Both the position numbers and the translations under genes were made by a program. Source: Eublepharis macularius (taxonomy: Eukaryota > Chordata > Lepidosauria > Squamata > Eublepharidae). Taken from it: DNA of 64,000 nucleotides. Location: assembly GCF_028583425.1 (NCBI RefSeq), contig NC_072791.1:198996311-199060310 (forward strand), given 5' to 3'. Below are positions 22,259 to 32,929 of this stretch, piece by piece (the stretch's first letter is position 1; every line of letters starts with the position of its first letter). Below the pieces are notes generated by a model. That model ran no database searches. It worked only from the letters and a program-made list of their open reading frames with translations, and was not told the DNA's origin.

Positions 22259-22492
22259 GAGCCAAACTACAAGTGACGCCTGACACAGGTTGGACAGTTG
22301 TCAGCTTCCCTCAAGTTTTGATGGGAAATGTAGGCAGCTTGGCAGAATGTTGGACAAGTGACAGTTGAAAAGTCCATTGGACAGCAGTCGGAGAGCCAAG
22401 CTGCAAGACCAGGATGCCTACATTTCCCATCAAAACTTGAGGGAAGCTGACAAGTGTCCAACTAGTGTCAGGCGTCACTTGTAGTTTGGCTC
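22259..22492. mobile_element. Harbinger-like MITE, 'gagccaaactacaagtg' family (family H), copy 1
   Basis: Long terminal inverted repeats run GAGCCAAACTACAAGTGACG...CGTCACTTGTAGTTTGGCTC. TGA is duplicated on both sides (22256-22258, 22493-22495). Inner arms ('cttccctcaagttttgatgg' and its complement) continue the symmetry almost to the centre. Confidence 0.85.
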
Positions 22493-22495
22493 TGA

Positions 22496-22990
22496 GTGAA
22501 AAACTTGGCTGGATACAACTCATGGTACCCTTAGGGTATCCTTGTATCATACAGTGAGGTTCAATCCAGAGAAGCTCAGTTGGCTCACTGACAGTGTAGA
22601 TTGTAGAAGTGGTTGTTCTGGATGCACTCATGTCCCACAGAAAGCACAACCTCCATTCTAGGAGCACCTCCATATGCGTAATGCATGGAACACTTTTTAG
22701 CCAGCTTTAGTTAATGCACTCCCCCCTTTTTAAAATAAATACTTTGCTACATTTTGAATGCTGTTGAAAGTTCTAGATATGACTATAATAATGTATTCTA
22801 CATGGGGCTTAAGTGGAAACTTCATCAGGCCCAGAATGTAGAGGTTTAGCTTTCCTCCAGGATATGTTGAACTGTTTTACACCAATACTAAAGGAACTTG
22901 GAGGGTTCCCTGTTAGTTGTAGTATCAAATTCATTAACCATTAAAGCTTCTTGGGCTATGATGTTTGAAGGACCACCTTCTCCTGTATGT
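22496..22990. other. Unassigned stretch
   Basis: I recognise nothing here. Confidence 0.4.
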
Positions 22991-23165
22991 AGGGAGAGAT
23001 TTTGGGGGTGGAGCTTGGGGAGGAGCAGAAGGTCAGCAGGTTATAACCCCAGAGAGTCCACCATCCAAAGCAGCCATTTCCTCCAGGGGATCTGATCTCG
23101 GTTGCCTGGAGATCAGTTGTAATTCTGGGAGATCTCCAGCCACCACCTGAAGGTTGGTAAGCCTA
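22991..23165 (+). mobile_element. hAT-like MITE, family B, 5'-truncated
   Basis: Contains 'gattttgggggtggagcttg', 'cagccatttcctccagggga', 'ttgcctggagatcagttgta' and ends 'gaaggttggtaagccta', a worn terminus. The left end is missing. Confidence 0.65.
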
Positions 23166-23581
23166 CCCGTATGTCCCAGGCAGTCATCCAGTAAATAACA
23201 CCCTGCTCAGAATGCGACCATCATCAGGAGTAATACTTATTACAACTAGGAACAGGACCTTAAGTAGTGCCTCCTGTTTTCTGGATTTTCCTTCTCCCAT
23301 CGGAAAGAAGCATGGGGGTGCTTTTTTCTGTCAGGTATGTTATATAGGGCTGCCATTCCCCTGGTGGGAGCAGGAAATCCCCCATTCCCAGCCTCATCCT
23401 CCCACCACCACTCACCTGGTCATTGCACAAAGGCCAGGAGCGCTGGTACTTTACATAAACATATTTACAAAGTAATAAAAACTTCTTATTAATTAGTACA
23501 TCACTGTATATAGTTAAATATTAGTTTATCAAGTTATCTGTGAGTAAAGAGAAATAGAAGTAGGTTGAAAGCTATTAGTTT

Positions 23582-24146
23582 CTATATATTCAAAAAAGAG
23601 TACCATTTTCCCCATAAGTCTGTATCATTAGGATAATGTTCAGCTTGATACAGCTTATCATTAATTTTCTCCATAAGGTGATTCCACACTTTAGCCATCC
23701 AGTTTTCTAATGTTGGTGTTGTTTCGGATTTCCATTTGGTCACAATTGCACTTTTGGCTGCTACCAAAAGAAAAGCAAAACCTCTACATTCTGGGCCATT
23801 TGGGAATGAAAATATTTTCCCATTGGTCAAGGAAAAGTATTTCTGGTGTCAAAGGAACATTATAGCCAGTTATAATCTTTATTAATTTTAGCACTTCTCT
23901 CCAGAATTTTTCAATGTGTGGGCATTTCCACCAGCAGTGTGCAAATGATCCTTCTTTGTCAAACCCTTTCCAACAAAGTGGTGGTGATGATGATATTAGT
24001 GATAATTTTCTCGGTGTTAAATACCACCTATTTATAATTTTATAAGTTTGTAGTTTGGTTACTATTGTCTGAGAATTAAATATGCTTGATGACCATATTT
24101 TTTCCAACAGTCTATTGATGTCTCTATATTGCAATCTTGGTGCCAT
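23582..24146 (-). pseudogene. L1 ORF2 C-terminal remnant
   Basis: Two overlapping minus frames read as the C-terminal part of L1 ORF2p, including the Cys-rich stretch ('FAHCWWKCPHIEKFWREV', the usual W-C-P-x-x-x-x-F-W pattern) and 'LFLDQWENIF'. A frameshift near 23800 joins them. It lies downstream of the RT remnant in the expected order. It is non-functional. Confidence 0.8.
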
Positions 24147-24343
24147 TTAATTTGATATCCAAAATTTAATTATTGACAAAAGAATGTTATAAATTTTGGA
24201 AATCATGCCTTTTCATGTGAAATTTTTAGCATCCATCAATTGCTCAAAGTCTGTTTAGGTATATTCATGATTTTTTAAATATTTATTTGCTTAGCCATTT
24301 TTTGAATCTGAAAATACATAAACCAAGGGATCCTATTATATAT

Positions 24344-25089
24344 TTATGATGGAATTGTAATGCCCAAATAAAATATTTGTTTTGTTGACCAATGAAACTT
24401 AAATAGTTGGTTAATTTTTTTTGTCTTGTCATTTTCAATATTGATTGAGAGTATCTGTGATTTTGTTGGGTTGACCACTAAGCCAGAAATCATTCCAAAT
24501 TCTGTAAGTGTAAGTTGAAGGTAATGCAGAGAGGAAAGTGGTTTTGTTACATAAATCAGCATGTCAACTGCAAACATGTTTATTTTATAAGATTCTGAAC
24601 CAATTTTAATGCATTTAATGTGGTTATTTGGTATAGTGGTTAAGAGCGCGGGACTCTAATCTGAAGAGCCGGGTTTGATTCCCCACTCCTCCACTTGAAG
24701 CCAGCTGGGTGACCTTGGGTCAGTCACAGCTTCTAGGAGCTCTCTCAGCCCCACCCACCTCACAGGGTGTTTTGTTGTGGGGATAATAACAACATACTTT
24801 GTAAACCGCTCTGAGTGGGCATTAAGTTGTCCTGAAGGGCGGTATATAAATCAAATATTATTATTATTATGTTATTATTATTCTCTCTGATCACTATTGC
24901 AAGAGGGTCTGGTGCAATTGCAAAGAGAGTTGGGGATAGAGGGCACCCTTGTCTAGTGCCCCTATTGATCATTATTTTTTCTGAGATCAAACCATTTGCT
25001 TTCATATTTGCTGAGGGTTGTGAGTAAATTGTCCTGATTATCTGAAGAAAATTGTTTCCAAAGCCCATATGTTTTAATGTCTTATACAA
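24344..25089 (-). pseudogene. L1 ORF2 reverse-transcriptase remnant
   Basis: The minus frame at 25089-24760 contains the L1 RT block 'NRGTRQGCPLSPTLFAIAPD' (motif B region). The frame at 24577-24344 contains 'FAVDMLIYV', where the catalytic YADD of motif C has become FAVD, and 'GLVVNPTKSQIL'. A SINE lies between the two blocks. Loss of the catalytic Asp pair and the insertion mean there is no activity. Confidence 0.85.
24633..24890 (+). repeat. Sauria/ACA-type SINE inserted in the L1
   Basis: The tRNA-like head ('gtatagtggttaagagcgcg', 'gggtttgattcccc') is followed by 'cctccacttgaagccagctg', 'caccctgtgaggtgg'-type sequence, 'gtaaaccgctctgagtgggc', 'ggcggtatataaatc' and an (ATT)n tail. It is nearly full length, with the first few bases missing. 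It splits the RT remnant of the L1, so it is younger. Confidence 0.88.
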
Positions 25090-25231
25090 ATTTCTAATGA
25101 CTCAAAGGCTTTTTCAATATCTAAGTAGGGGAGAAGAGCTTCCATTTTGTGTTATTTACAGTGTGTTATTAAATTTAATGTTTTGTAGATATTGTCTGTT
25201 ATATCCCTCTTTGGTATAAATCCTGTTTGGT

Positions 25232-27350
25232 TTGAAGGCAAAAGTTAATATAGCCCCAACTCCCCACAAAATTGAGGGTCCAGTTAAAATGATTCCCCCA
25301 CTAAGACTCATGGACCCTTCTAGAATCCAAAATGCCTTGGGGGATTTTAAAATCCCAGGCACATGCCCTGTGGTGGCTGCTGTAGGAATGTGGAACACAA
25401 AGCTCCTTGAAGCCATAGACACCATTGCTCCTTATCGGCTGCTCCGGCCCTTGGGATGGACACCAGCGCCATGGTTCACCACGGAGCTGGCTGACTTAAA
25501 GAGGGTTGGAAGATGTTTAGAAAGGTGCTGGAGAAAAACTCATGCAGAAGCAGATAGAACATGCTACAGAACCCACTGGAGGACCTATGAAGCAGAAATG
25601 AAAGTGGCAAAGAAACGTTCTTTTTTGGCAACTATTGCGTTGGCTAGTTCATGACCATTCCAATTGTTTAAGATATCCAGATGCCTCCTAACCCCTAAAT
25701 CTGAACCTTCACAGTCCCAAGAACAGACAATTAACTGCAAGGCCTTTGCTAAGTTTTTTGCTGATAAAATAATTCGAATATGCTCTGATCTAGCTGCTAG
25801 CTGCAATGCAAGCGAGACAGAAGAAGAAATGCCAAATACATCATGCAGCTTATATTTGGACGGCTTTGAACCAATCACAATGACAGATCTTAACAAGATC
25901 TTGATGTCTATGAAAACCACTACTTGTGCGCTCGATCCTTGCCCATCCTGGCTGTTAACCTCAAGTAAGGACCACATAAGTGAGCTACTAAAGTCTATTG
26001 TAAATCAGTCACTAACTCAGGGCAGCTTTCCCTGACAGCTCAAACAGGCAGTTATCCATCCGCTACTTAAAAAACCATCCCTAGACAAAAATGATGTGTC
26101 CAATTATCGCCCAGTCTCTAATCTGCCCTTTCTGGGCAAAGTGATTGAGAGAGCAGTAGCCGACCAACTCCAGACCTTCTTGGATAACTCTAATGCTCTG
26201 GACCCTTTCCAATCAGGCTTCAGACCAGGGCATGGGACAGAGACAGCACTAGTAGCATTAGTGGATGATCTCCGTCTGAATATGGACAAGGGCCATGCCT
26301 CCTTACAGCTTCTATTGGATCTGTCTGCAGCCTTTGACACAATAGACCATGCCATCCTGTTGAGGCATTTAGAAACAGAAGTGGGCATCAAAGGATGTGC
26401 CCTGGACTGGTTTAAATCATTTCTCATGGAACAGACTCAAAGGATTGCTGTCGGAGATCAGCTATCTCCAGAATGGGAACTATCTTGTGGGGTTCCACAG
26501 CCTTTAGGAGAACTCATTCGCAGCTATGGAGTTGGATGTCATCAATATGCAGATGACATCCAACTCTATATCTCACTATCCAGGTCCCCACAGGATGCAG
26601 TGGAAATCTTAAATCGCTGCCTGACAGCCATGGTGAAATGGTTGAAAAACAATAAATTGAAATGGAACCCAGACAAGACTGATGCTTGTTGGGAAGGCAG
26701 AGATCTTGAAGGACATTGTACTCCCCACTTTTGATGGAGTTTGTCTGACCCTTGCAGAATCAGTTAAGAGCCTAGGGGTTATACTGGATCCAGCGTTATT
26801 ACTAGAAAAACAAGTTAAGGCAGCAGCAAAAAATGTTTTCCACAACCTCACTCTAGCCTGGAAGGTGGTTTCTTATCTTGACATGGCTGACCTGGCCACT
26901 TGGATCCATGCTATGGTAACATCAAGGCTTGACTATTGTAATGCTCTATGCACTGGCCTCCCATCTAAGTTAACTAGGAGCATCCAATTAGTGCAAAATG
27001 CTGCAGCTCGATTGTTATCAGGAGCGAGTTGGAGTATGAACATCACTCCAATCCTACAGTCGCTCCACTAGTTACCTATCGTTTACCGTGCTCAGTTCAA
27101 AGTATTAGTTATTACATACAAAGTTCTTCACGGCTTTAGTCTGGCATACCTACAGGACTGCCTCCCTCCCTATGTTCCTTCACGGCAGCTTCGCTTTTCT
27201 GAACAGGGTCTCCTGCAGGTGCCAGGCTGCACACAGGTGAAGTCAGCAGCAGCTTGTACACGGGCTTTCTCTGTGGTGGCCCCTATCCTGTGGAATGACC
27301 TGCCTGAGGAAGTCAGAAGAGCCCCCACTATCCTGGCTTTCCATAAATGA
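25232..27350 (+). pseudogene. L2-clade ORF2 remnant (reverse transcriptase)
   Basis: Successive frames give the region after the endonuclease ('AVGMWNTKLLEAIDTIAP'), then the RT: 'SNYRPVSNLPFLGKVIERAV', motif A 'LLDLSAAFDTIDHAILLRHL', and motif C 'HQYADDIQLYISLS' with YADD intact. Between 'ELSCGVPQ' and 'PLGELIRS' the usual G-S-x-L-x-P-x-L-F block is deleted. A frameshift near 26690 moves to the frame with 'VKSLGVILDPALLLEKQVKA' and 'IQLVQNAAARLL'. The copy is inactive. Family assignment rests on these motifs only. Confidence 0.82.
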
Positions 27351-27422
27351 TGCAAAACTGAACTATTCAAAAAGTCTTTTTACTCAAATGGGAGGGCTGC
27401 ATTGTAGAGATGGGGTCTCAGG

Positions 27423-28075
27423 TAGAGATGGGCACGATCCGCATTACGATCGAAAAAACCCCACGATAATGGCAATCGCGCAATTGGGACTCGGCGGATC
27501 GTGCTCAGGCATGGCCAACAATCCAGCGGTTGGGAGGCGGGCTGGATTGGGGCTGGACCGGGGCAATCATGCTCGGATCGGGAAGCCAGACACTCAGGCG
27601 CCAGCAATCTATTGCCCTGGCAACGGAGCCAGGGGAATGCCTGAGCTGTGTTTGCCCTCCTTCTGTCGCCCTGGAAACCCGAATGGAAGCCCAGCTTGCC
27701 TTGATCAGCAGGGCTTCCTTCCAACCACGGAGCAGCAAAGCAGTCACCAGCTGGGAGAAGACACCCAAGGGAGGGAGGGGGAAGGGGGTGTTCTGTAGCC
27801 ATGGGCACTCCAATCTCATCCCTGCAAATCCTGATAGGCAGCTCTGACGGCGAAACACAGATAGCCAAACACAAACACAGATGCCGCTGGCATCAGCCAC
27901 CATTCCTGTCTTGCTGGGAACAGTGGGGCGCCCCTCCGCTTTTGCCTCCACGATCCACGATCCATGAATCGGAAACGGGAGATGATCGGTGTGGATCGTT
28001 AATTCGGGATTGTCGCTGGCGCCGATCCATGATCAGCTTGATCGGTATTTTTTTTTTGGTTCGTGCCCACCTCTA
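27423..28075. mobile_element. hAT-like element, family G, copy 2
   Basis: The ends are TAGAGATGGGCACGATCC and TTCGTGCCCACCTCTA. The 8-bp target duplication GTCTCAGG is perfect (27415-27422, 28076-28083). It lies in the L2 3' UTR. Its subterminal repeats are 'gatcgt/acgatc' rather than the 'gttcgt' of the other two copies, so it is a distinct subfamily. No transposase is encoded. Confidence 0.88.
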
Positions 28076-28406
28076 GTCTCAGGTGCTTCACTAACAAGTT
28101 CATAGACTTCATCACCATTTTTGCCTCATATATTATCTGCTGCTTTAAATATGTACTCCTATGTACAACCATCGCTCCATGCTGTCTAATGTTAGTCCTA
28201 GAATTGATTATGTTTTGCTTCAGTATCTCTAGTATGTTTTGGATCCTTGCTAATGCTATGTCTTTAAACTTGTATATGTTTACCTTATGATATTGTATTG
28301 AAATGTACTTACTTGATACTGATTGTATTAACCTCATACTGTGTAATCCGCATTGAGTCTCAGTGAGAAAGGCGAACTATAAATGATGTAAATAAATAAA
28401 TAAATG

Positions 28407-28850
28407 ATCCATTATATAATTAAGATCTCCTGTTATTGTTATTCCTTCCTGAAAATGAGATAATTTATCTAAAGTTTCTTTTATGAAGTTTTATCGGTTG
28501 TTGTTAGGGGCATAAATAGAGGCTACTGTAATTATTTGATCTGTGACATGGCCTTTAATGAAAATAAATCTGCCTTTAGGGTCCTTTAGCATTTATTTGT
28601 GTTGGAAAGGCATGTTTTTGGAAATTAGGATCACAACCCCTCTTGATTTGAATGTTCCAACGGCACGAAATTGAGATTGTATTCAAGTTACTTGTACGTC
28701 TTGGTTTTTGCTAGGGTGGACGTGAGTTTCTTGAAGCAAAATTATTTGTGAATTTGTTTGAACCAAATTAGGTAAGATACGTTTTCTTTTTATTGGGTTC
28801 CCTACATTGTAAGATGCTACTTTTATTTTAGAACACATTTTGCCAATTGT
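28407..28850 (-). pseudogene. L1 ORF2 endonuclease remnant
   Basis: Minus-strand reading gives the APE-type endonuclease landmarks: near 28745-28723 'ILLQETHV' and near 28431-28411 'GDLNYIM'. In between are 'KSRGVVILISKNM'-like and 'ASIYAPNN'-like segments. Stops interrupt the frame. It is the N-terminal end of ORF2 of the surrounding L1. Confidence 0.7.
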
Positions 28851-29646
28851 TAACTTAAATAATTTATCTTGTGTGCGGGTATTTTATATAAAATAAATAT
28901 ATTCAATAACTTATCCTAATCTATTTGAACTTTGACAACTACCACTTATTCCCTCTTTTTTACGCAATTAGTAAATCAAGCTTGTTTTATAATATAACAA
29001 TACAATGTTGGATTTGAAATGAAGTTTGCTTTTTAATTTAAGTAGTGATAATAACTTTGGCCTTGTCAAACTCTATTAGAAAAAAGAAACTGGAGAAATA
29101 ACCACCAATATAAACAGTTCTTAAAATTTGTGTTATTTGTTAACTAATCCTACTCCTGTCTCTCTACACAAATATTCTAGTAATGTTCTCGTCTAAGCTA
29201 CTTCTTACTAGAACAGTTATATTACACTTAATTGGCTATACAAATTTCTAAACTCCTATTCCTATTCCCCCTATTAACAATTCCCTTCCCTTACCCACTA
29301 ACCCCCTGCCCATTCTACTTAATAAGTTGTGTAAGTAAAGGCTAATTAACTTGCTAAAACAGCACACTTAAACTGTTGTGTTATATCCACACAACACTTA
29401 TTGGCCAAAGCCAATATTATAGGGCAGTTAAAATTTCCAGGGAACACTACTGGTAGCACCAGTCTAACCCTTCCCCCAAATTTCAGTTGTAGCATTTATA
29501 TTCATAGAAGATAATGTACTTAAGCCTATACTGCTGATAAGAACATCTTTGTTTTTTTCTTCAGTTAAAGCGTAAAGGGATTTTACTCCCTTTTTGAGGA
29601 GATAACGGTACAGGCATTTTCCTTTTTTGCGAAGCTCTGTTGTAAT
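28851..29646. other. AT-rich spacer within the L1
   Basis: No clear reading frame. It probably holds the ORF1-ORF2 junction of the L1 or an older insertion, but I cannot align it by eye. Confidence 0.35.
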
Positions 29647-30290
29647 CAGAGATGGGCACAAACAGCAATACGAACTAAAAAAACCCACGAACAGCCCAAT
29701 CTGTTGTTCGCGAACAAGCTGTTCGCAAGGCCCCATTCTAAACGAACAGGTGTTCGTTGCAAACCTCGTTTGTTACTGTTTGTTGCTGTTCATCAAGCCA
29801 GTCTGGCACCTGCAATCAATTCCCTTGGCAACTTAGGCAGGGATCATCTGAACTCTGTCTGAACTCCTGCTGTTGCCCTGGAAACCCCAATCTAAGCCCA
29901 ATTTAGCTTGATAGGCAGGTCTTCCTTCCAAGTGTGGACTGGAGCTCCAAATCTGTTACAAGAGGAAAAGACCAGGTGGGAGGGGGGCTCTCAGCTCTGG
30001 CTTTCAGGGAGAGACAGCTGCTGTTAGAGGGACAGGGTGAGTGCATTGGAGCTTGAATTTTCTTTGTCTGTGGTGGGATAGGGATCTACCCCTTCAGGTT
30101 CCAGGGCTGCTACCAGATTCTGGGGCCAAGCTATTATTTATTATTGGTACCTTTCCTGCTGCCTGCTCAGGTAGGGTTTCTGGGAGTGGTGCGGTAGGGA
30201 TCTATCACGTTGGTCAATGTTCATTGTTCGTGGATGGCAACGAACAATGAACACCATGTTCGGGTTTTTTTCTGTTCGTGCCCATGTCTA
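29647..30290. mobile_element. hAT-like element, family G, copy 3
   Basis: The ends are CAGAGATGGGCACAAAC and GTTCGTGCCCATGTCTA. The 8-bp target duplication GTTGTAAT is perfect (29639-29646, 30291-30298). Its interior is the reverse complement of copy 1 at 13174. It splits the L1 remnant. Confidence 0.88.
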
Positions 30291-30299
30291 GTTGTAATC

Positions 30300-31568
30300 C
30301 ATCAATGTTTTAAGGTTCAAGTTCTGTAGTAGAGATGTTCCTGCATCAGAGTCTAAGACTGTATGTTGTTTCCCTTGGTATGACACAAGAAGCTTAGTGA
30401 GGTTTGCCCATTTGCTTGTCTGAGTGCCTCTGTTATGCATTTAAGTTCCTTTCTTTTGTTGAGCACTTCACTGGGAAGATCAGTAAAAACAGATATGGGT
30501 ACTCCCTTTGAAAGGAATCTTTTAGGATTTTTTTGCGAGTTCTTTGGTCATGAAATTCAACAAGTATGTCTTTTGTGTTAGGTTCAGAATACTTCCCTGT
30601 ATGCTATAACCAAAGAGACTCCATTTTAATTCTTTTGGTGTTTTGAGTGCTTTATTCACAGGTGCCAAGAGGTTCCTTAGCAGCTATCTCACAAGTGAAG
30701 AATGTTTTGACTACAGCTTTTCCAGCCCTGGGAAACTTTCACTTTCTCAGCTTCAAAGGGATTGTTTTGAGAACTATGGGGGGAGGTTGGGCCTGCTGGG
30801 GCTTGATACTTTGTACCTTACTCTTTGCCTCTCATTCGTAACAATACACGTGTACCAACCCAGATATTGCATCTGGGCCCGTGGACTATAATGGTTGCCT
30901 TTTTCAGTAAATCTTTTGAAAACAACGGACTCTTGTCTGATTGCAGAAGGTAGTCTGGATACAACTATTATTTAGCCACAGTTCTGACATCTTGAAGTGT
31001 TGTTTTTCTGTTTCCTTTTCGACCCAATTCGGTATGCCTTTGTTATAGTTGGGATCACTCCGTCTTCCAGCGTCAAATAAAAAGCTAACCATGAGGCAAT
31101 AAATGATGCTAAATCCTCATTTTGGGTTATTGCTTCATCCAGACCACAAAATTTTAAATTCTTTTGGCGGGCGGTAATTTCCAATGTAAGTATTCTTTCT
31201 TGGAGTTGTTCATTGTTTTTTTGTAATTCTCTTACTGCACTTTGAGTTGAGACGCTCTTCTCTAGCATTTCCTCTGCTTTTTGGTTTGTTTTATTGAGAT
31301 CCACCTGGATTTCAGCTAGTTGGTCTGCTAGAGGATTAATGAATATTTTCATCTGTTTTAAGATATTCTATTCTAGTATTGATCCAGTATTGCATCTTGA
31401 TTAGGAGTTGTTAAATAAGCTTCTCCTGTATGATCATCCGCCATTTTGGCTTGATTGTCATCAGCTTTCCCTTGCGGTGTTGCTAAGTTTTGTGCTGAAA
31501 AAGAAGTCTTGCAACTTTTTTGCTGCTTTCAAGGAATGCTTCTTTTTTTCGGGATCTTGTTTTCCCAT
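30300..31568 (-). pseudogene. L1 ORF1 remnant
   Basis: The minus strand starts with a basic N-terminus (ATG at 31568: 'MGKQDPEKKKHSLKAAKK'). It is followed by a coiled-coil-like region at 31352-30972 ('QTKKQRKC'-type and 'NNEQLQERILTLEITARQKN', heptad-rich), then 'LKFCGLDE' at the start of the RNA-binding domain. The C-terminal domain resumes around 30580-30330 ('KRKELKCITEALRQ'-like). About 300 bp of unassigned DNA interrupts it, with several stops. In a live L1 this protein would bind L1 RNA as a trimer; this copy cannot. Confidence 0.7.
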
Positions 31569-31740
31569 AATATGTAGGCTGTTTGGGGCATTGTGAAGTT
31601 TTAAATGAGATTTGAGGGTCAGGAGAGTCAGAGCTTTCTCAGTAGGCATCCCCCTCCCAGCTTCCCAATGCCATGCCCCTTTTACCTTTACCTTTAATTG
31701 ATCTTTCAATTGGACTTGTATCAAGTTTTTAAGAAGCTGA

Positions 31741-32039
31741 TCTGAGGCTACATAGTAGAGTTGCCAAGTTCCTGCTAGGGGTGAGGAATCTCCCACTCCT
31801 AGTGGGCCTTTCCTGCCCCTGTTCAGCACTTTGCACAGAAAATACAGTTTGAATTTGTATATCTAGTTTCCGCCCAGTTGTTGTTTACACCTGTTCAGCT
31901 AGGCAGCAGGAGAAAAATGAGTGGGAAATAGAGGGGCGTGATGGCCAGCATCCCAACACTTGGACATGACTTCTGGCATGACTGGAAGTGACATCACCAA
32001 GTCACCAGCAATGCTCTAGCATTCAATCAAAACTCTGTA
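31741..32039. other. Unassigned stretch
   Basis: Nothing recognised. 'gttgccaagttcctgctagg' at about 31762 may be a worn MITE end. Confidence 0.35.
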
Positions 32040-32228
32040 GGGAGACCCAGACTCAAGACCCCCACTCTGCAATGAAGCTTACTGGATAATCTTGGGCCAA
32101 TCACTCTACCTCAGCCTAACCTTCCTCACAAGGTTGTTGTTGTAAAGACTAAATGGACAAGGAGAAAATGATACTGTAGTCAGCTTTAGGCCCCCAAGAA
32201 AAGTGGGGTAAAATATATATAAATGAAT
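32040..32228 (+). repeat. Sauria-type SINE, 5'-truncated
   Basis: The body 'cccactctgcaatgaagctt', 'gataatcttgggccaatcac', 'tcagcctaaccttcctcaca', 'aggttgttgttgtaaagact' leads to the 3' end 'tggggtaaaatatatataaa'. The tRNA head is missing. Confidence 0.75.
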
Positions 32229-32427
32229 AAACATTTCCTGTTCTTGTTTTTAATTTACATTATGACTTAACCTGTGCACCAAATTGTGGGCAGAAAGGCA
32301 AAATAAATATTTTCAATGAATAAACAAAAACTATCTTTTGTTTTGCAGGCTGAATTGTTGTGAGCTTTTGAAAACATGCATTTAGAAACAGAATATAAAT
32401 TTTCATAAATAATAACATTGCCACTAT

Positions 32428-32560
32428 AACATAGAATCACAGAATTGGAAGGGATCCTATAGACCATCTAGTCCAACTCCCTGCCCAGTGAAGGAACAGC
32501 CTAAAGCATACCTGGACAAGTATCTGTCCAACCACTCCTTGGAGACATGATTAATAGCTC
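32428..32560 (-). repeat. CR1 LINE 3' end, antisense
   Basis: 'catagaatcacagaattgga', 'agggatcctatagaccatct' and 'agtccaactccctgccc' are the reverse complement of a CR1 3' end with its ATTCTATG-type terminal repeats. Only the last ~130 bp remain. Confidence 0.8.
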
Positions 32561-32776
32561 CTCACAAAATGCACAGGTAACTTAGAAAATTCAGTATCAT
32601 GACATGTGATGGCCACAAGCTTAAATGGTTTTAAAATAAATTAACAAACTCATGGAGGATAGCTATAAACCATGACAGTTTAATAGATGTTCGGTGTACA
32701 CGGGTAATCTGCATCAAAGTAACTGATGCTGGGGAGAAACAAAAACAGTGCAGCGCTCTCCCCAGAGTCAAAACAT

Positions 32777-32926
32777 GTAGAAATTGCATATGGTACAGTC
32801 CCTCCACTGGATTGTACGGCTCTAGACCTGAAGATAAGGAACTGTCTATTTGAATGTAAAGCTACAACCCTTCTCCTTGACATGCACATAGACACTGCAG
32901 AGGACTGTACCACATGCAATTTCTAC
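32777..32926. repeat. 150-bp element with 25-bp inverted ends
   Basis: GTAGAAATTGCATATGGTAC (continuing AGTCC, to 32801) is mirrored at 32902-32926 with one mismatch. The interior is not symmetrical. This is MITE-like, but I see no certain target duplication. Confidence 0.6.
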
Positions 32927-32929
32927 TTA

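Larger units (their letters stand above)
25225..28405 (+). mobile_element. L2-clade LINE inserted in the L1
   Basis: This is a 5'-truncated plus-strand LINE. Its body (25232-27350) encodes broken ORF2 sequence and its 3' UTR ends 'gagaaaggcgaactataaat' followed by (TAAA)n at 28382-28405. L1 sequence lies on both sides, although the L1 piece expected between endonuclease and RT is absent. A hAT-like element sits in the 3' UTR. Confidence 0.8.
23580..31740 (-). mobile_element. Degenerate antisense L1 LINE, heavily interrupted
   Basis: On the minus strand, from right to left, are an ORF1 remnant (31568-30972 and about 30620-30300), the ORF2 endonuclease region (about 28850-28407), the reverse-transcriptase region (25225-24344) and the ORF2 C-terminus (24146-23582). 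Insertions are an L2-clade LINE (25225-28405), hAT-like elements (27423-28075 inside that LINE, and 29647-30290), a SINE (24633-24890), and unassigned DNA at about 30640-30950. Part of ORF2 between endonuclease and RT is missing. Many stops and frameshifts show that it is dead. Confidence 0.8.

Noticed and set aside
24633..24720. Possible tRNA gene (A and B boxes)
   Set aside because: The boxes belong to a SINE head followed by a SINE body and tail; the cloverleaf is incomplete.
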